This document shows positions 18,747 through 26,276 of a stretch of DNA of 45,357 bases, piece by piece. The stretch spans positions 1 through 45,357 of the forward strand of contig NZ_BLJO01000016.1 of the NCBI RefSeq assembly GCF_009932555.1, given 5' to 3'. The translations under genes and the position numbers were made by a program. Below the pieces are notes generated by a model that was given only the letters and a program-made list of their open reading frames with translations, ran no database searches and was not told the origin of the DNA. The first letter of the stretch is position 1, and each line of letters opens with the position of its first letter. The DNA comes from Steroidobacter agaridevorans (GTDB taxonomy: Bacteria; Pseudomonadota; Gammaproteobacteria; Steroidobacterales; Steroidobacteraceae).

Positions 18747-20396
18747 TCAGTGGGACGATGACTGTTGTTTCAGAAAGCCGATGATGTTTCTCCGCGTTTG
18801 AGCATCGGTTACAGGTGGTGCCGTCATCTTCGTGCCAGGCGCGAGATGCTGAGGAGCCGCTAAGAACTGATTCAATGTCGCGAAGTCCCAGATCAGCGCA
18901 CGACCCGACATGCTCGTCGAGTACTCATAGCCACGCTTCCGCCCCATGAAACTGTCATACACGTTTTCCAAATCCGGGCCGAGCTCTCCGCCACTTATCG
19001 ACGGACTAATACTGTGACAGCCCGCGCAGCGCTCAAGAAATTCCTGCCGGCCCTGCGCAAAGTCTCCAGGTTGCATTAACGCCAGTTGCTCCTCACCGCC
19101 TTTAGGCAGCCCTGGTCCAGGGATAGCCATCGGTTGACCAAGCTTCCGAGCAACGCGGGCTTGATCGCTCTCGGCGGGATAGCCACTGCGCAATTTGAGG
19201 ACCCTGCCATTTTGATGATCAGTCAACAGGTACAGATAACCATCCGGGCCGAGCCTCACGTCGCGAATACGCTCATCAAGGTCATGCAGCATCCGTTCCT
19301 GAACTACGACTTGCCTATCTGAAATCTTCAAGCGCAATAATGCCTTACCGCTGAGATTTCCAATGAATAAATCTCCATCCCAAGGCGGGAACACTCCACC
19401 TACATAGCGGGTGATCCCTGCCGGTGTCACCGAGGGCATCCAAACGTATACGGGATCCTCAATCCCTGGCCCGCTCTGGACAGGGGCTTCCAGCCCCTTG
19501 TTTAGGTAGGCGAATCCCCAGCTAGCCTTCGCCCATCCATAGTTTGCACCTGCCTTGAGGAGGTTTAGTTCATCGCCACCCCGTGGACCAGGTTCGATCT
19601 CCCAGAGCTCCCCCGTACTCGGGTCCTGATAAAACCCCATCGGAATGCGATGCCCGTACGACCAGATCTCGGGAAGTGCTCCCGGCGTGTTAATGAACGG
19701 ATTGTCGACCGGGATAGACCCATCACGATGGATTCTCAGAATCTTGCCCATGTGCGAGTGGAGGTCCTGCGCGCGCGCTTGCGCGTGATCCTCGGCTACG
19801 CCGAACAACAAGGTACCATCCTTCAGAAGCGTCATCCTCGATACGATGGATACCGAAGCGCCGCCGACTGCCTCACTGGACAGAAAGATGCGCCTGGGAT
19901 TGGCAAGGCCTCCCCGGTCCAATCGGGCCTGGTATACCGCTGCGCGCCGAGACTCGAACGTGCCCTCGGAAAGATATAAATAGAGTAGTCGATTGTTCTT
20001 GAAATCCGGGTCGAGTGCGATGTCTCTGATTCCATCGTACACGCTATGATAGCTCGGAGGGGTGCCCGGCACAGGTTGCGGATCTAACTTTCCCTTGTGC
20101 ATCACACGTAGATTACCCATCCGTTCGGTGATCAAAATATCGCCATTGGGCAACCAAGCCATCGAAGACGGGAAATTTAGCCCCTCCGCAAGCTGTTCCA
20201 CCCAATATGTCTGGGCACCGCCGGATGTTCTCACCATCGTCTCGGCAGGTGCTCCGACTGACAAATCCTCTGCTCGTGATACTCCAAAAATCCCGAGCAA
20301 GAGATACGCCTCAACGGCGTGCAAGCACAGTATCTTTGCGGCCCCAGCCAAGTTTTCTGCAGTAGCCATAGGTAAATAATTCAAAGTTTCGGTCAT
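18747..20396 (-). CDS. Sorbosone-dehydrogenase-like PQQ protein with C-terminal cytochrome c domain
   Basis: 549 residues from ATG 20396, which has AAAGG four bases upstream; an earlier in-frame start at 20429 would overlap the upstream gene. A hydrophobic export segment is followed by a six-bladed PQQ sugar-dehydrogenase propeller: FPSSMAWLPNGDILITER, SYGHRIPMGFYQDPSTGELW and GPRGGDELNLLKAGANYGW are classic family blocks. A C-terminal haem c domain has CAGCH (about 457-461). It should oxidise an aldose or alcohol in the periplasm and transfer electrons to its haem. The expected active-site His of this family (usually in an HFGGR-like stretch) appears replaced by VSIVSRM (about 182-188). It sits 11 bp after an epimerase-like gene, so the two are probably one operon. 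Confidence 0.86.
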   Translation of the reverse strand: MTETLNYLPMATAENLAGAAKILCLHAVEAYLLLGIFGVSRAEDLSVGAPAETMVRTSGGAQTYWVEQLAEGLNFPSSMAWLPNGDILITERMGNLRVMHKGKLDPQPVPGTPPSYHSVYDGIRDIALDPDFKNNRLLYLYLSEGTFESRRAAVYQARLDRGGLANPRRIFLSSEAVGGASVSIVSRMTLLKDGTLLFGVAEDHAQARAQDLHSHMGKILRIHRDGSIPVDNPFINTPGALPEIWSYGHRIPMGFYQDPSTGELWEIEPGPRGGDELNLLKAGANYGWAKASWGFAYLNKGLEAPVQSGPGIEDPVYVWMPSVTPAGITRYVGGVFPPWDGDLFIGNLSGKALLRLKISDRQVVVQERMLHDLDERIRDVRLGPDGYLYLLTDHQNGRVLKLRSGYPAESDQARVARKLGQPMAIPGPGLPKGGEEQLALMQPGDFAQGRQEFLERCAGCHSISPSISGGELGPDLENVYDSFMGRKRGYEYSTSMSGRALIWDFATLNQFLAAPQHLAPGTKMTAPPVTDAQTRRNIIGFLKQQSSSH

Positions 20397-20407
20397 CAAA
20401 CCTTTGG

Positions 20408-21592
20408 CTAGTTCTCGCGGCTGTGCCACGCGGCAAGCAGCTCCCGTTCGATAGCCATCGATTCCTCCAACGCCTTGTTCGTTCCATCCAATCCCATCAG
20501 TAGTTGCTTCTGGCGGTCTACAGCCTGATTTCTGAACCAGGCTCGCGTGTCAGATACCGTTACTGAGATGGGTCGGAACGTCAGTCCCTTGCTGCGCGCC
20601 TTGTCATTCTTCATGCGCATGATCCCGGGGAAGCCTACTTCCGCCGGCCAGAAGAGCACACTGCTCAAGGGCGATGAAATTCCTTGCTTTCTGACCCATT
20701 CAACAGGAACCCAAGTGAGTGATACTTCTGACGATGACAAGCCGCGGAGCGCGCCGAGAAACTCGGCCCAGCCCAGCGGCAGAGCAGGACCTACTAAATT
20801 GAAAGCACCTGTCTCTCCGATCTCAATCATGCGAATGACCCATTCGGCGATGTCGCGTACATCAACCATCTGGACCGGCGACAGCGGATCTCCAGCGACC
20901 AGAATTTCGCCCCCAGCCTCAATACGCATCGCCCAATACGTGAACACACCGCCACTGTCGTTGGGGCCAACAATGGTGCCGGGACGGACGATGAGAGTTC
21001 TTTCTGGGAATTGCTTCTCAGCCTCCGTTTCGCATAGTGCCTTCAGTTCCCCGTACTGACTCAAATTCTGGGACTGAGTAATCGAATAGGCATCCGCGCC
21101 TTTGTATTCCGCCCGCTTGTTCGTTTCATCGGTGCCATCCTCATTCGCACCGGGGTGATCGTAGACCCCCACTGTAGAAATAAAGGTATAGTGTCCCACT
21201 CGGTCTTTGAGCGCCTGCCCTAGCGTGCGCACCCAGATTGGACCATAGGTGGCAGTGTCGATAACCGCGTCCCAGTCGCGACCCTTGATCGATTCCAAGT
21301 CGCTATTTCGGTCTCCAGTCAGCTGCTCCACCTCTGATGGCAGCTCCGTCGCCCTCCTGCCACGATTGAACACGGATATCTTGTGTCCCCGCTGCAAGGC
21401 CGCGCGGACATGATGAGGACCAATGAACCCGGTTCCGCCGAGCATGAGAATGCGTAAAGGCGTCGAAGCCAAGCGGGTACTGTTTGGAACTACATCCTTT
21501 TCACTGGCTACGGCCCGCAGAGTGCCACTGGTAAGCCCGGATCCCACACAGGTGGCTGCGGTTTGTGCAAGGAATTCGCGACGATTCGGCAT
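20408..21592 (-). CDS. Tat-signal NAD-dependent epimerase/dehydratase-like protein (extended SDR)
   Basis: 394-residue protein starting MPNRREFLAQTAATCVGSG, a twin-arginine export signal. A Rossmann fold follows with GGTGFIG (52-58), FNRGRR after strand beta-2, and the catalytic pair Y180/K184 in YGELK. The family includes nucleotide-sugar epimerases and reductases, which are normally cytoplasmic. Tat export of a folded, cofactor-loaded protein would explain the signal. The start at 21592 is chosen because the Tat motif begins there; seven earlier codons are not needed. The downstream PQQ dehydrogenase starts 11 bp after its stop, so the pair may act on the same periplasmic sugar or sugar-like compound. 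The substrate is not known. Confidence 0.83.
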   Translation of the reverse strand: MPNRREFLAQTAATCVGSGLTSGTLRAVASEKDVVPNSTRLASTPLRILMLGGTGFIGPHHVRAALQRGHKISVFNRGRRATELPSEVEQLTGDRNSDLESIKGRDWDAVIDTATYGPIWVRTLGQALKDRVGHYTFISTVGVYDHPGANEDGTDETNKRAEYKGADAYSITQSQNLSQYGELKALCETEAEKQFPERTLIVRPGTIVGPNDSGGVFTYWAMRIEAGGEILVAGDPLSPVQMVDVRDIAEWVIRMIEIGETGAFNLVGPALPLGWAEFLGALRGLSSSEVSLTWVPVEWVRKQGISSPLSSVLFWPAEVGFPGIMRMKNDKARSKGLTFRPISVTVSDTRAWFRNQAVDRQKQLLMGLDGTNKALEESMAIERELLAAWHSREN

Positions 21593-21899
21593 ACGACTCC
21601 GGGCATACGGCATATTGCTGGGTAAGCAAACGATCCTTGAGTCAAAGACCCAGTAAACTGCGTGATCCCTTCTGCCCTCCTATGGGCTGCAGCTGTCGAT
21701 CAGAGCGCTCGATCGTCCCGAGAGTGACGCGCATAAGTGAATACCCGCCGCTCCATGCGTGCTTCAACACACGCTGTGCGCGATGAGGGTTGTTGCCAGA
21801 TTTGCCCACGTACCCGGTCTAAAATCCCGTGCCCTCTAAGGACGGTTCGTAGATAGACCGTGCGGTCGGCGACGGCGGCCCATAATGCACGCGTTCCTA
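21593..21899. other. Short gene-free stretch
   Basis: This is the promoter side of the epimerase/PQQ operon, up to the start of transposon debris. No coding frame with family resemblance is seen. Confidence 0.35.
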
Positions 21900-22318
21900 C
21901 GACGACAGCTCGCTACTAGTCGCACTTCGAGAGCGCAGAGCAAGATGGACCGGAGTCCGTCTCGGTCGCCGGCACGATCCCTAGCGGACAATTAGATTGT
22001 TGGAAGTGCACCACAATCGCTGCGAGTCGGCGTCGCGAGTGCAGCAGTCGATCACGAAGGCCAGCGCCCCCTTCATCACGACCACTCAAGGCGCGACACA
22101 GATAGGTTCCCCAGCGTCCGTTCGCTACTCTTGCCACCAATGCCAAAGCTCAAATCCTCGGCCGGAAGCCCACGGCCATTTTTGAATCTGCCAAGGCTCC
22201 CCTGGAAAACCATCGACGCTGATTCTGTCGATCCTCAGCAGACCCGCCACCGTGAGATAACCAAACGAGGATGCTCCTTGCTTAGTTTCCAACATACCGT
22301 GCAATCCAGCTGCTTCTA
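21900..22318 (-). pseudogene. Decayed IS3-type transposase (orfB) relic
   Basis: Read on the minus strand across frame changes, the translation gives pieces in the right order for an IS3-type orfB. They are SSFGYLTVAGLL (near 22265), then ALVARVANGRWGTYLCRALSGRDE (near 22130-22060, another frame), then ALAFVIDCCTRDA (near 22050, a third frame), matching the RWATDL...GRDGW...VIDCxTRE block of these integrase cores. Frameshifts and stops make it non-functional. It lies immediately downstream of the other IS3 relic but belongs to a different subgroup. Identified from remembered family blocks, so moderate confidence. Confidence 0.55.
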
Positions 22319-23128
22319 CTACCTAGAGTTGCGGTCGTTACCGTTCAATGATCGCCATGCCAACGGCAGGCGCTGCAGCTTCGGCTTTAGGGGGAACTGG
22401 TTTGCGTGGTCTCGAGCTGAGGATTGTAGCGTCCACTCATCAGGCGAACGTTTGTCGCAGGGCTCTGCCAATCTCATCGTATAATGCGGAAAACGATCCG
22501 CGGTTGTTGTTGACAGGGTCTGTTTGAACTGCAGCGGCGTGAACTGACCGAGACTCGAATTCCGACGGATCTCGTTGTACTCCTGCCTGCACTTCTCGAT
22601 CAGCATCTTCGCATCGATTCGATTCTTGAACCACTGCATGTTCAGACACTCGTCTCGAAACTTCCCGTTGAAGGATTCGTTCGAGCCGTTCTGCCACGGC
22701 TTGCCGGCGTCGATGTGTGCGGTGTCGATGTTCGTCTCCGTGGGCCAGCGCAGGACCGCTCTGGAGACGAACTCCGAGCCATTGTCGGATCTGAGATACC
22801 GTGGAGCGTCATGCGTGCTCACAAGCTTCGAGAGATGCTCGATCAAGCGACAGAGAGAATGCTGCCGGCCGCGTCGATGGCTAGGCACTCGCGGGAGTAC
22901 TCATCGATCACCGTCAGGCACTTCAGCTGCTGGCCATTGGCGCGGGCGTCGAACACGAAGTCATAAGCCAAGATCAGATTGGCACCGAGCACTGGAACGG
23001 CTCAGGGGCGGCTAGCGGCGATGCGTCGTCGAGGCCGCTTCCTCGGCCTTTGGAAGCCGTACTGTCTCCAGATGCGATGCGTGCGATCCGCCCTCATCGC
23101 ATGGCCTCGCCGGGCCAGGAACACCTGG
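22319..23128 (-). pseudogene. IS3-family orfB transposase, C-terminal part
   Basis: Contains most of the DDE integrase core: AYDFVFDARANGQQLKCL and TVIDEYSRECLAID (first catalytic Asp region), a frameshift near 22885, then RYLRSDNGSEFVS (second Asp), NGSNESFNGKFRDECLN (catalytic Glu) and LGQFTPLQFKQ near the C-terminus. An earlier frameshift or stop lies near 22995. Its 5' part is at 25818-26020, on the other side of the inserted IS21 element. Confidence 0.8.
23124..23128. repeat. Target-site duplication CCTGG, left copy
   Basis: CCTGG directly precedes the left inverted repeat of the IS21-family element. The identical CCTGG follows the right end at 25818-25822. A 5-bp duplication is within the range known for IS21-family elements and proves that insertion was by transposition. 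Confidence 0.85.
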
Positions 23129-23144
23129 TGTCACCGATCGGCAT
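23129..23144 (+). repeat. IS21-family terminal inverted repeat, istB side
   Basis: TGTCACCGATCGGCAT. Its reverse complement matches 25802-25817 at 15 of 16 positions. A further related unit (GATCGGCGTAATGAAGCCA) lies just inside at about 23160-23178. Confidence 0.88.
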
Positions 23145-23213
23145 AAAGAGGCCGGGGATGATCGGCGTAATGAAGCCAGTTTTCAGGGGAGGAAAACGGA
23201 CATCCCAGAGGGG

Positions 23214-23999
23214 TTAAGAATGGGTGGCTTTGCTGATGTTGGCAAGCATCGATTGAGCAGGCGGCGCGATTTTGGGATTGCGTCCGGACGGCCCGTCGAG
23301 CACGAGGCAGTAGGCGTTGTGGCGCAGCCGGTCGACGGTGGCTGAGGCGAGCAATCGATTGCTGGGGAACGCCTGATCCCATTCGTTGAAGTCGAGATTG
23401 CTGGTGACGATGGTGGAGGACTGCTCATAGCGTTCGGCGATGAGATCGTGGAGGTCTTCGTCTGCGGGCGGCCGCAGTGGTTTGAGACCGAAGTCATCGA
23501 TAATGAGCAAGGGAATGCGCGCCAATGTGGCGAGCTTGCGCTCGTAAGCACCTGCAGCGCGGACGGCATTGAGACTGGCGGTGAGTTGCGCACAGGGCGT
23601 GAACAACACATCGATGCCTTGACGGATTGCGCAGTGGCCGAGCGCCTGCGCGAGATGACTTTTGCCGACGCCGACCTGGCCGACGATGAGCACGGGCGCG
23701 CGTTCGCTGAGATAGCGACCGGTCGCCAGATCATGCACGAGCGAGCGATTGAGCTTGGGCAATCGCTCAAAGTCGAACTGGTCCATCGTCTTGGTCGAAC
23801 GGAACGTGGCGCGACGCTGACGCAATGTGAACTTCTTCTGCTCTCGGCGAGCGACTTCATCTTGAATCAGCAGTGCCAGAAACTCCGTGTAAGCGAGCTT
23901 GGCGTCGATCGCTTGTCGATTGCGAGCCTCGAGTGAATCGAGGATGCCGGACAGGCGAAGTTGCTTGAGGTGCGGGGCGAGTTCGGGAATCGGGTTCAT
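23214..23999 (-). CDS. istB: IS21-family transposition helper ATPase IstB
   Basis: 261-residue AAA+ ATPase that assists the IstA transposase in target selection and strand transfer. Walker A is GQVGVGKS (107-114) and Walker B is PLLIIDDFGL (Asp 168-169). The N-terminal helical region (LKQLRLSGILDSLEARNRQA) and YTEFLALLIQDEVARRE are typical of IstB. Length matches the family (~250-260 residues). It begins 65 bp after the istA stop on the same strand and appears intact, unlike its partner. Confidence 0.95.
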   Translation of the reverse strand: MNPIPELAPHLKQLRLSGILDSLEARNRQAIDAKLAYTEFLALLIQDEVARREQKKFTLRQRRATFRSTKTMDQFDFERLPKLNRSLVHDLATGRYLSERAPVLIVGQVGVGKSHLAQALGHCAIRQGIDVLFTPCAQLTASLNAVRAAGAYERKLATLARIPLLIIDDFGLKPLRPPADEDLHDLIAERYEQSSTIVTSNLDFNEWDQAFPSNRLLASATVDRLRHNAYCLVLDGPSGRNPKIAPPAQSMLANISKATHS

Positions 24000-24064
24000 A
24001 ACTACTCTGGTAAAGGAATGAGAAGGAAATCGGGCGAGATGCTCGAGGTAGGCAAGGAAACAAA

Positions 24065-25595
24065 TTAGTGCTTGGTGTCCTCCTTGCTATCGAATAGCGT
24101 TCTGGCGTCACGAGCGAAACGAGCGTTGCCGCCATAGACGTTCGCGTTTTCCCGAGGAGCGGCTTCCGACGGCAGTCGATCGAATCCGCCGATTAGGATG
24201 GACTTAACTGTGCGGTAAGCGGGGCTCGCGTGCGCGAGAGCACGTTGGCAGGCAGCTTCCAGGCGCGCGGCACCAAAGGTCTGTGCAAATCCCAACACGC
24301 CTTGCGCGCCGCGGAGTCGCTCAACGATGCGATCGCCGAGCAACTGCTCGATGAGCTCCGCGCAGGCGGGACCGACGACACGTGCCTGATGCAAACACCA
24401 TTGGCGATCCTTGGCGAAGAATGTCCGCGCTTCCGGCGGCAAGTGATCGAGCACTGTGCGTCGATCGCCGGGTCGGCGCGCACGCGCGTGGCTGGCGACC
24501 AGCCGATAGTCCTGGAAAATCGAGATAGACATGTCGGTGGCACGCAGCCACAAAGTCTGGCCGACCAACGTGAACGGCGCCGAATACAGCACGTAATCGA
24601 ACTTCACGTGGCAATCACGATGAAGCACGACGCGATGCCCGGATCCCAGATCCGGCGCGACCGGCGGTAATCCACGCATCAGCGGCTTCTCAAGCAGGAA
24701 ACGTTCAAGCGGTTGCTGGCGTGTGGTGCCATGGATGCGAACGCCGGCTTCCTCCAATACCCAGCGACGCGCTTGCTCGTTCAGATCGGACAGATCGCGA
24801 AAGCTGCGCGTCGGCAGGAAGTTGCCCTTCACGTACTTCACGCCGGCCTCCACGATCCCCTTCTTCTGCGGATCCGCCGGCGGACACGGATCGATCTTGA
24901 ATCCGTAGCCTTCGGCGCACTCGGCGTAAGCGCGCTGGACCAATGGATCGCGCGCGCAGGCGCGCGTGATCGCGCACTTCGGGTTGTCGATGATGATGCG
25001 AGCGGGAACGGCAGCGAACCACTCGAAGGCGCGTCGATGGCAACCGAGCCAAGTCATCACGGACTGGTCGAACACGAACTCCACATACTGGTGTCGTGAG
25101 AAACACAGCGTCATCACGAAACACCACGTTCGTCGCGGCTCGCCGCGGGCGGGGTCGATCAATAGCGGTCCGGCGCCAAAGTCGACTTGGGCAGCGTCCG
25201 CCGGTGCGAACAGCAGCGGCACGGTGACATCTGGGGGCAAGCTGGCGCGGATGCTTGCGAGCATGCGACGCACGGCGGAGTAACTACCTCGGTAACCGTG
25301 CTCGCGGCACAGGGCTGCATGGATAGCGATGCCGCCGACGCCTTCGGCGACCCAGCGTTCGACTTGCGCCCGATGGGGCAGTGGATATCGTGCTGCGCGC
25401 ACGACGCGCTTGGCCAACGGCTGCACTGATCGCAGCGTCATCCGGCAGTGTGCCCTCTGGCGCCAACCAGCCGTGTGTCGCTGCCAACGCTCGAAACGCA
25501 GCTACCTTGGGCCGGCCCATCAATCGCGAGCGGGCAATGTCGCGATCAGAATCGCCCTGGCGCAATCGGACCAGGACTTGTCGATACTGAAACAT
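24065..25595 (-). pseudogene. istA: IS21-family transposase IstA, frameshifted
   Basis: The N-terminal helix-turn-helix part is read from ATG 25595 (MFQYRQVLVRLRQGDSDRDI) to about 25382 (ARSTIS). The rest (LPHRAQVERWVAEGV onward) lies in another frame ending at 24065. The join needs a one-nucleotide shift near 25380-25385. The DDE core is complete: Asp in AQVDFGAG, Asp in IIDNPKCA and Glu in GIVEAGVKYVKGNFLP. Without the shift, only the catalytic part could be made from a start at 25441, lacking the DNA-binding domain. A recent mutation, a programmed shift or a sequencing error would all fit. Confidence 0.85.
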
Positions 25596-25690
25596 CTCGA
25601 ATCTCCGTCGGCCCACTGACGCTCCCGCCGGCAAAAAGCCTGCAGGATAGCCGCCGATGTCAGTTCGAGATGTCCGTCTTGCCCCTCCGT

Positions 25691-25815
25691 GTGGCTCCTA
25701 TATGCCGATCAGCCAGTGGCTCCATTATGGCGATCACGCCGTGGCTCCATTACGCCGATCATCGAGTGGCTCCTATATGCCGATCACGCCCTGGCTCCGA
25801 TATGCCGGTCGGTGA
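25691..25815. repeat. Five 25-bp tandem repeats at the IS21-family left end
   Basis: Units start at 25691, 25716, 25741, 25766 and 25791, in perfect 25-bp register. Each begins (G/C)TGGCTCC and contains ATG/ACG-CCGATC. The last unit runs into the terminal inverted repeat. IS21-family elements are known to carry multiple terminal repeats bound by IstA; five in exact phase is more than the two or three often described. Confidence 0.9.
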
Positions 25816-25817
25816 CA
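25802..25817 (-). repeat. IS21-family terminal inverted repeat, istA side
   Basis: ATGCCGGTCGGTGACA, the inverted partner of 23129-23144 with one mismatch. The target duplication CCTGG follows directly at 25818-25822. Confidence 0.88.
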
Positions 25818-26020
25818 CCTGGATGCGCCGATAACCATAGCGCGGTTACTGCGCCGACAGCTCGTGCAATGCTGCCACCACTGGCGCATCTCGCCGCACC
25901 ACTCGCCACTCGTATCCCAAGCGGATCTGGCCACTGACATCAGCGCGCACGCTCGTCGCTGCGCCGCGCCGCGTTCGCACACGAACGCCACATGTCGACG
26001 ACGCTCCTGCGCGCTTACCG
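25818..26020 (-). pseudogene. IS3-family orfB transposase, N-terminal part
   Basis: After the orfA frameshift site, the minus strand reads AVSAQERRRHVAFVCERGAA, then RRACALMSVARSA, then, after another frame change, GYEWRVVRRDAPVVAALHEL followed by an in-frame stop (TAA where IS3 proteins usually have a Tyr codon) and PRYGYRRIQ. The IS21-family insertion begins right after this. The stop and frame change predate or accompany inactivation. Confidence 0.7.
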
Positions 26021-26265
26021 CTTTTTTGCCGCGACGTCCTTCATGACTGCGATCTCCAGATCACGCTCGGTCAGCAGCTTCTTGAGCTCGGCGTGCTCTT
26101 GCTCGAGCTGGCGCAGGCGCTTCACATCCACGGGCTCGAGCTGCCCAAACAGCTTGCGCCAGGCGTAGATCGTAACGTCACTGATCCCGTGCTTCTTGGC
26201 CACCTCCGCGACCGACGACTGGTCCGCCTCGCGCAGGATCTCACCATCTGTTCTTCTGTGAATCG
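26015..26265 (-). pseudogene. IS3-family orfA (helix-turn-helix subunit), frameshifted
   Basis: The intact part reads MAKKHGISDVTIYAWRKLFG, then the leucine-zipper-like ELKKLLTERDLEIAVMKD, and ends AAKKR. The expected N-terminus RFTEEQMV is present just upstream (26265-26243) but in another frame, separated by an apparent one-base deletion near 26240 (before ILREADQSS). This protein would bind the IS3 ends; it is no longer made whole. Confidence 0.8.
26021..26027 (-). promoter_or_regulatory. IS3-type -1 ribosomal frameshift slippery site
   Basis: On the minus strand AAAAAAG occurs in the frame A-AAA-AAG, ten bases before the orfA stop TAA (26017-26015). This is the classical slippery heptamer that lets IS3-family elements make the OrfAB fusion transposase. 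Shifting -1 here enters the orfB frame (AVSAQERRRHV). Confidence 0.7.
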
Positions 26266-26276
26266 GCTCTACTACA

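Larger units (their letters stand above)
23129..25817 (-). mobile_element. IS21-family insertion sequence, 2,689 bp
   Basis: Bounded by imperfect 16-bp inverted repeats (23129-23144 and 25802-25817, 15 of 16 matching) and flanked by CCTGG on both sides. It encodes istA (DDE transposase, frameshifted) and istB (AAA+ helper), transcribed on the minus strand. The istA-proximal end carries five 25-bp repeats; the istB-proximal end carries about two related units. It sits inside orfB of an older IS3-family element. The intact duplication and ends suggest a fairly recent insertion. Confidence 0.93.
22319..26276 (-). mobile_element. Degenerate IS3-family element, interrupted by an IS21-family element
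   Basis: Minus-strand orfA (26015-26265) and orfB, split into 25818-26020 and 22319-23128, belong to one IS3-family element. Removing 23129-25817 and one copy of CCTGG rejoins orfB as RYGYRRIQ followed by VFLARRGHA, the usual IS3 sequence. Both genes contain frameshifts and stops, so the element is dead. I could not identify its terminal inverted repeats; the boundaries given are coding limits and are approximate. Confidence 0.75.

Noticed and set aside
24065-25441. istA as an intact 458-codon gene
   Set aside because: Its first ~20 residues are an out-of-frame reading of the helix-turn-helix region; the true N-terminal domain lies in the other frame from 25595.
25691-25815. CRISPR array
   Set aside because: The 25-bp repeats are directly adjacent with no unique spacers and end in the IS21-family inverted repeat, so they are transposase-binding sites.
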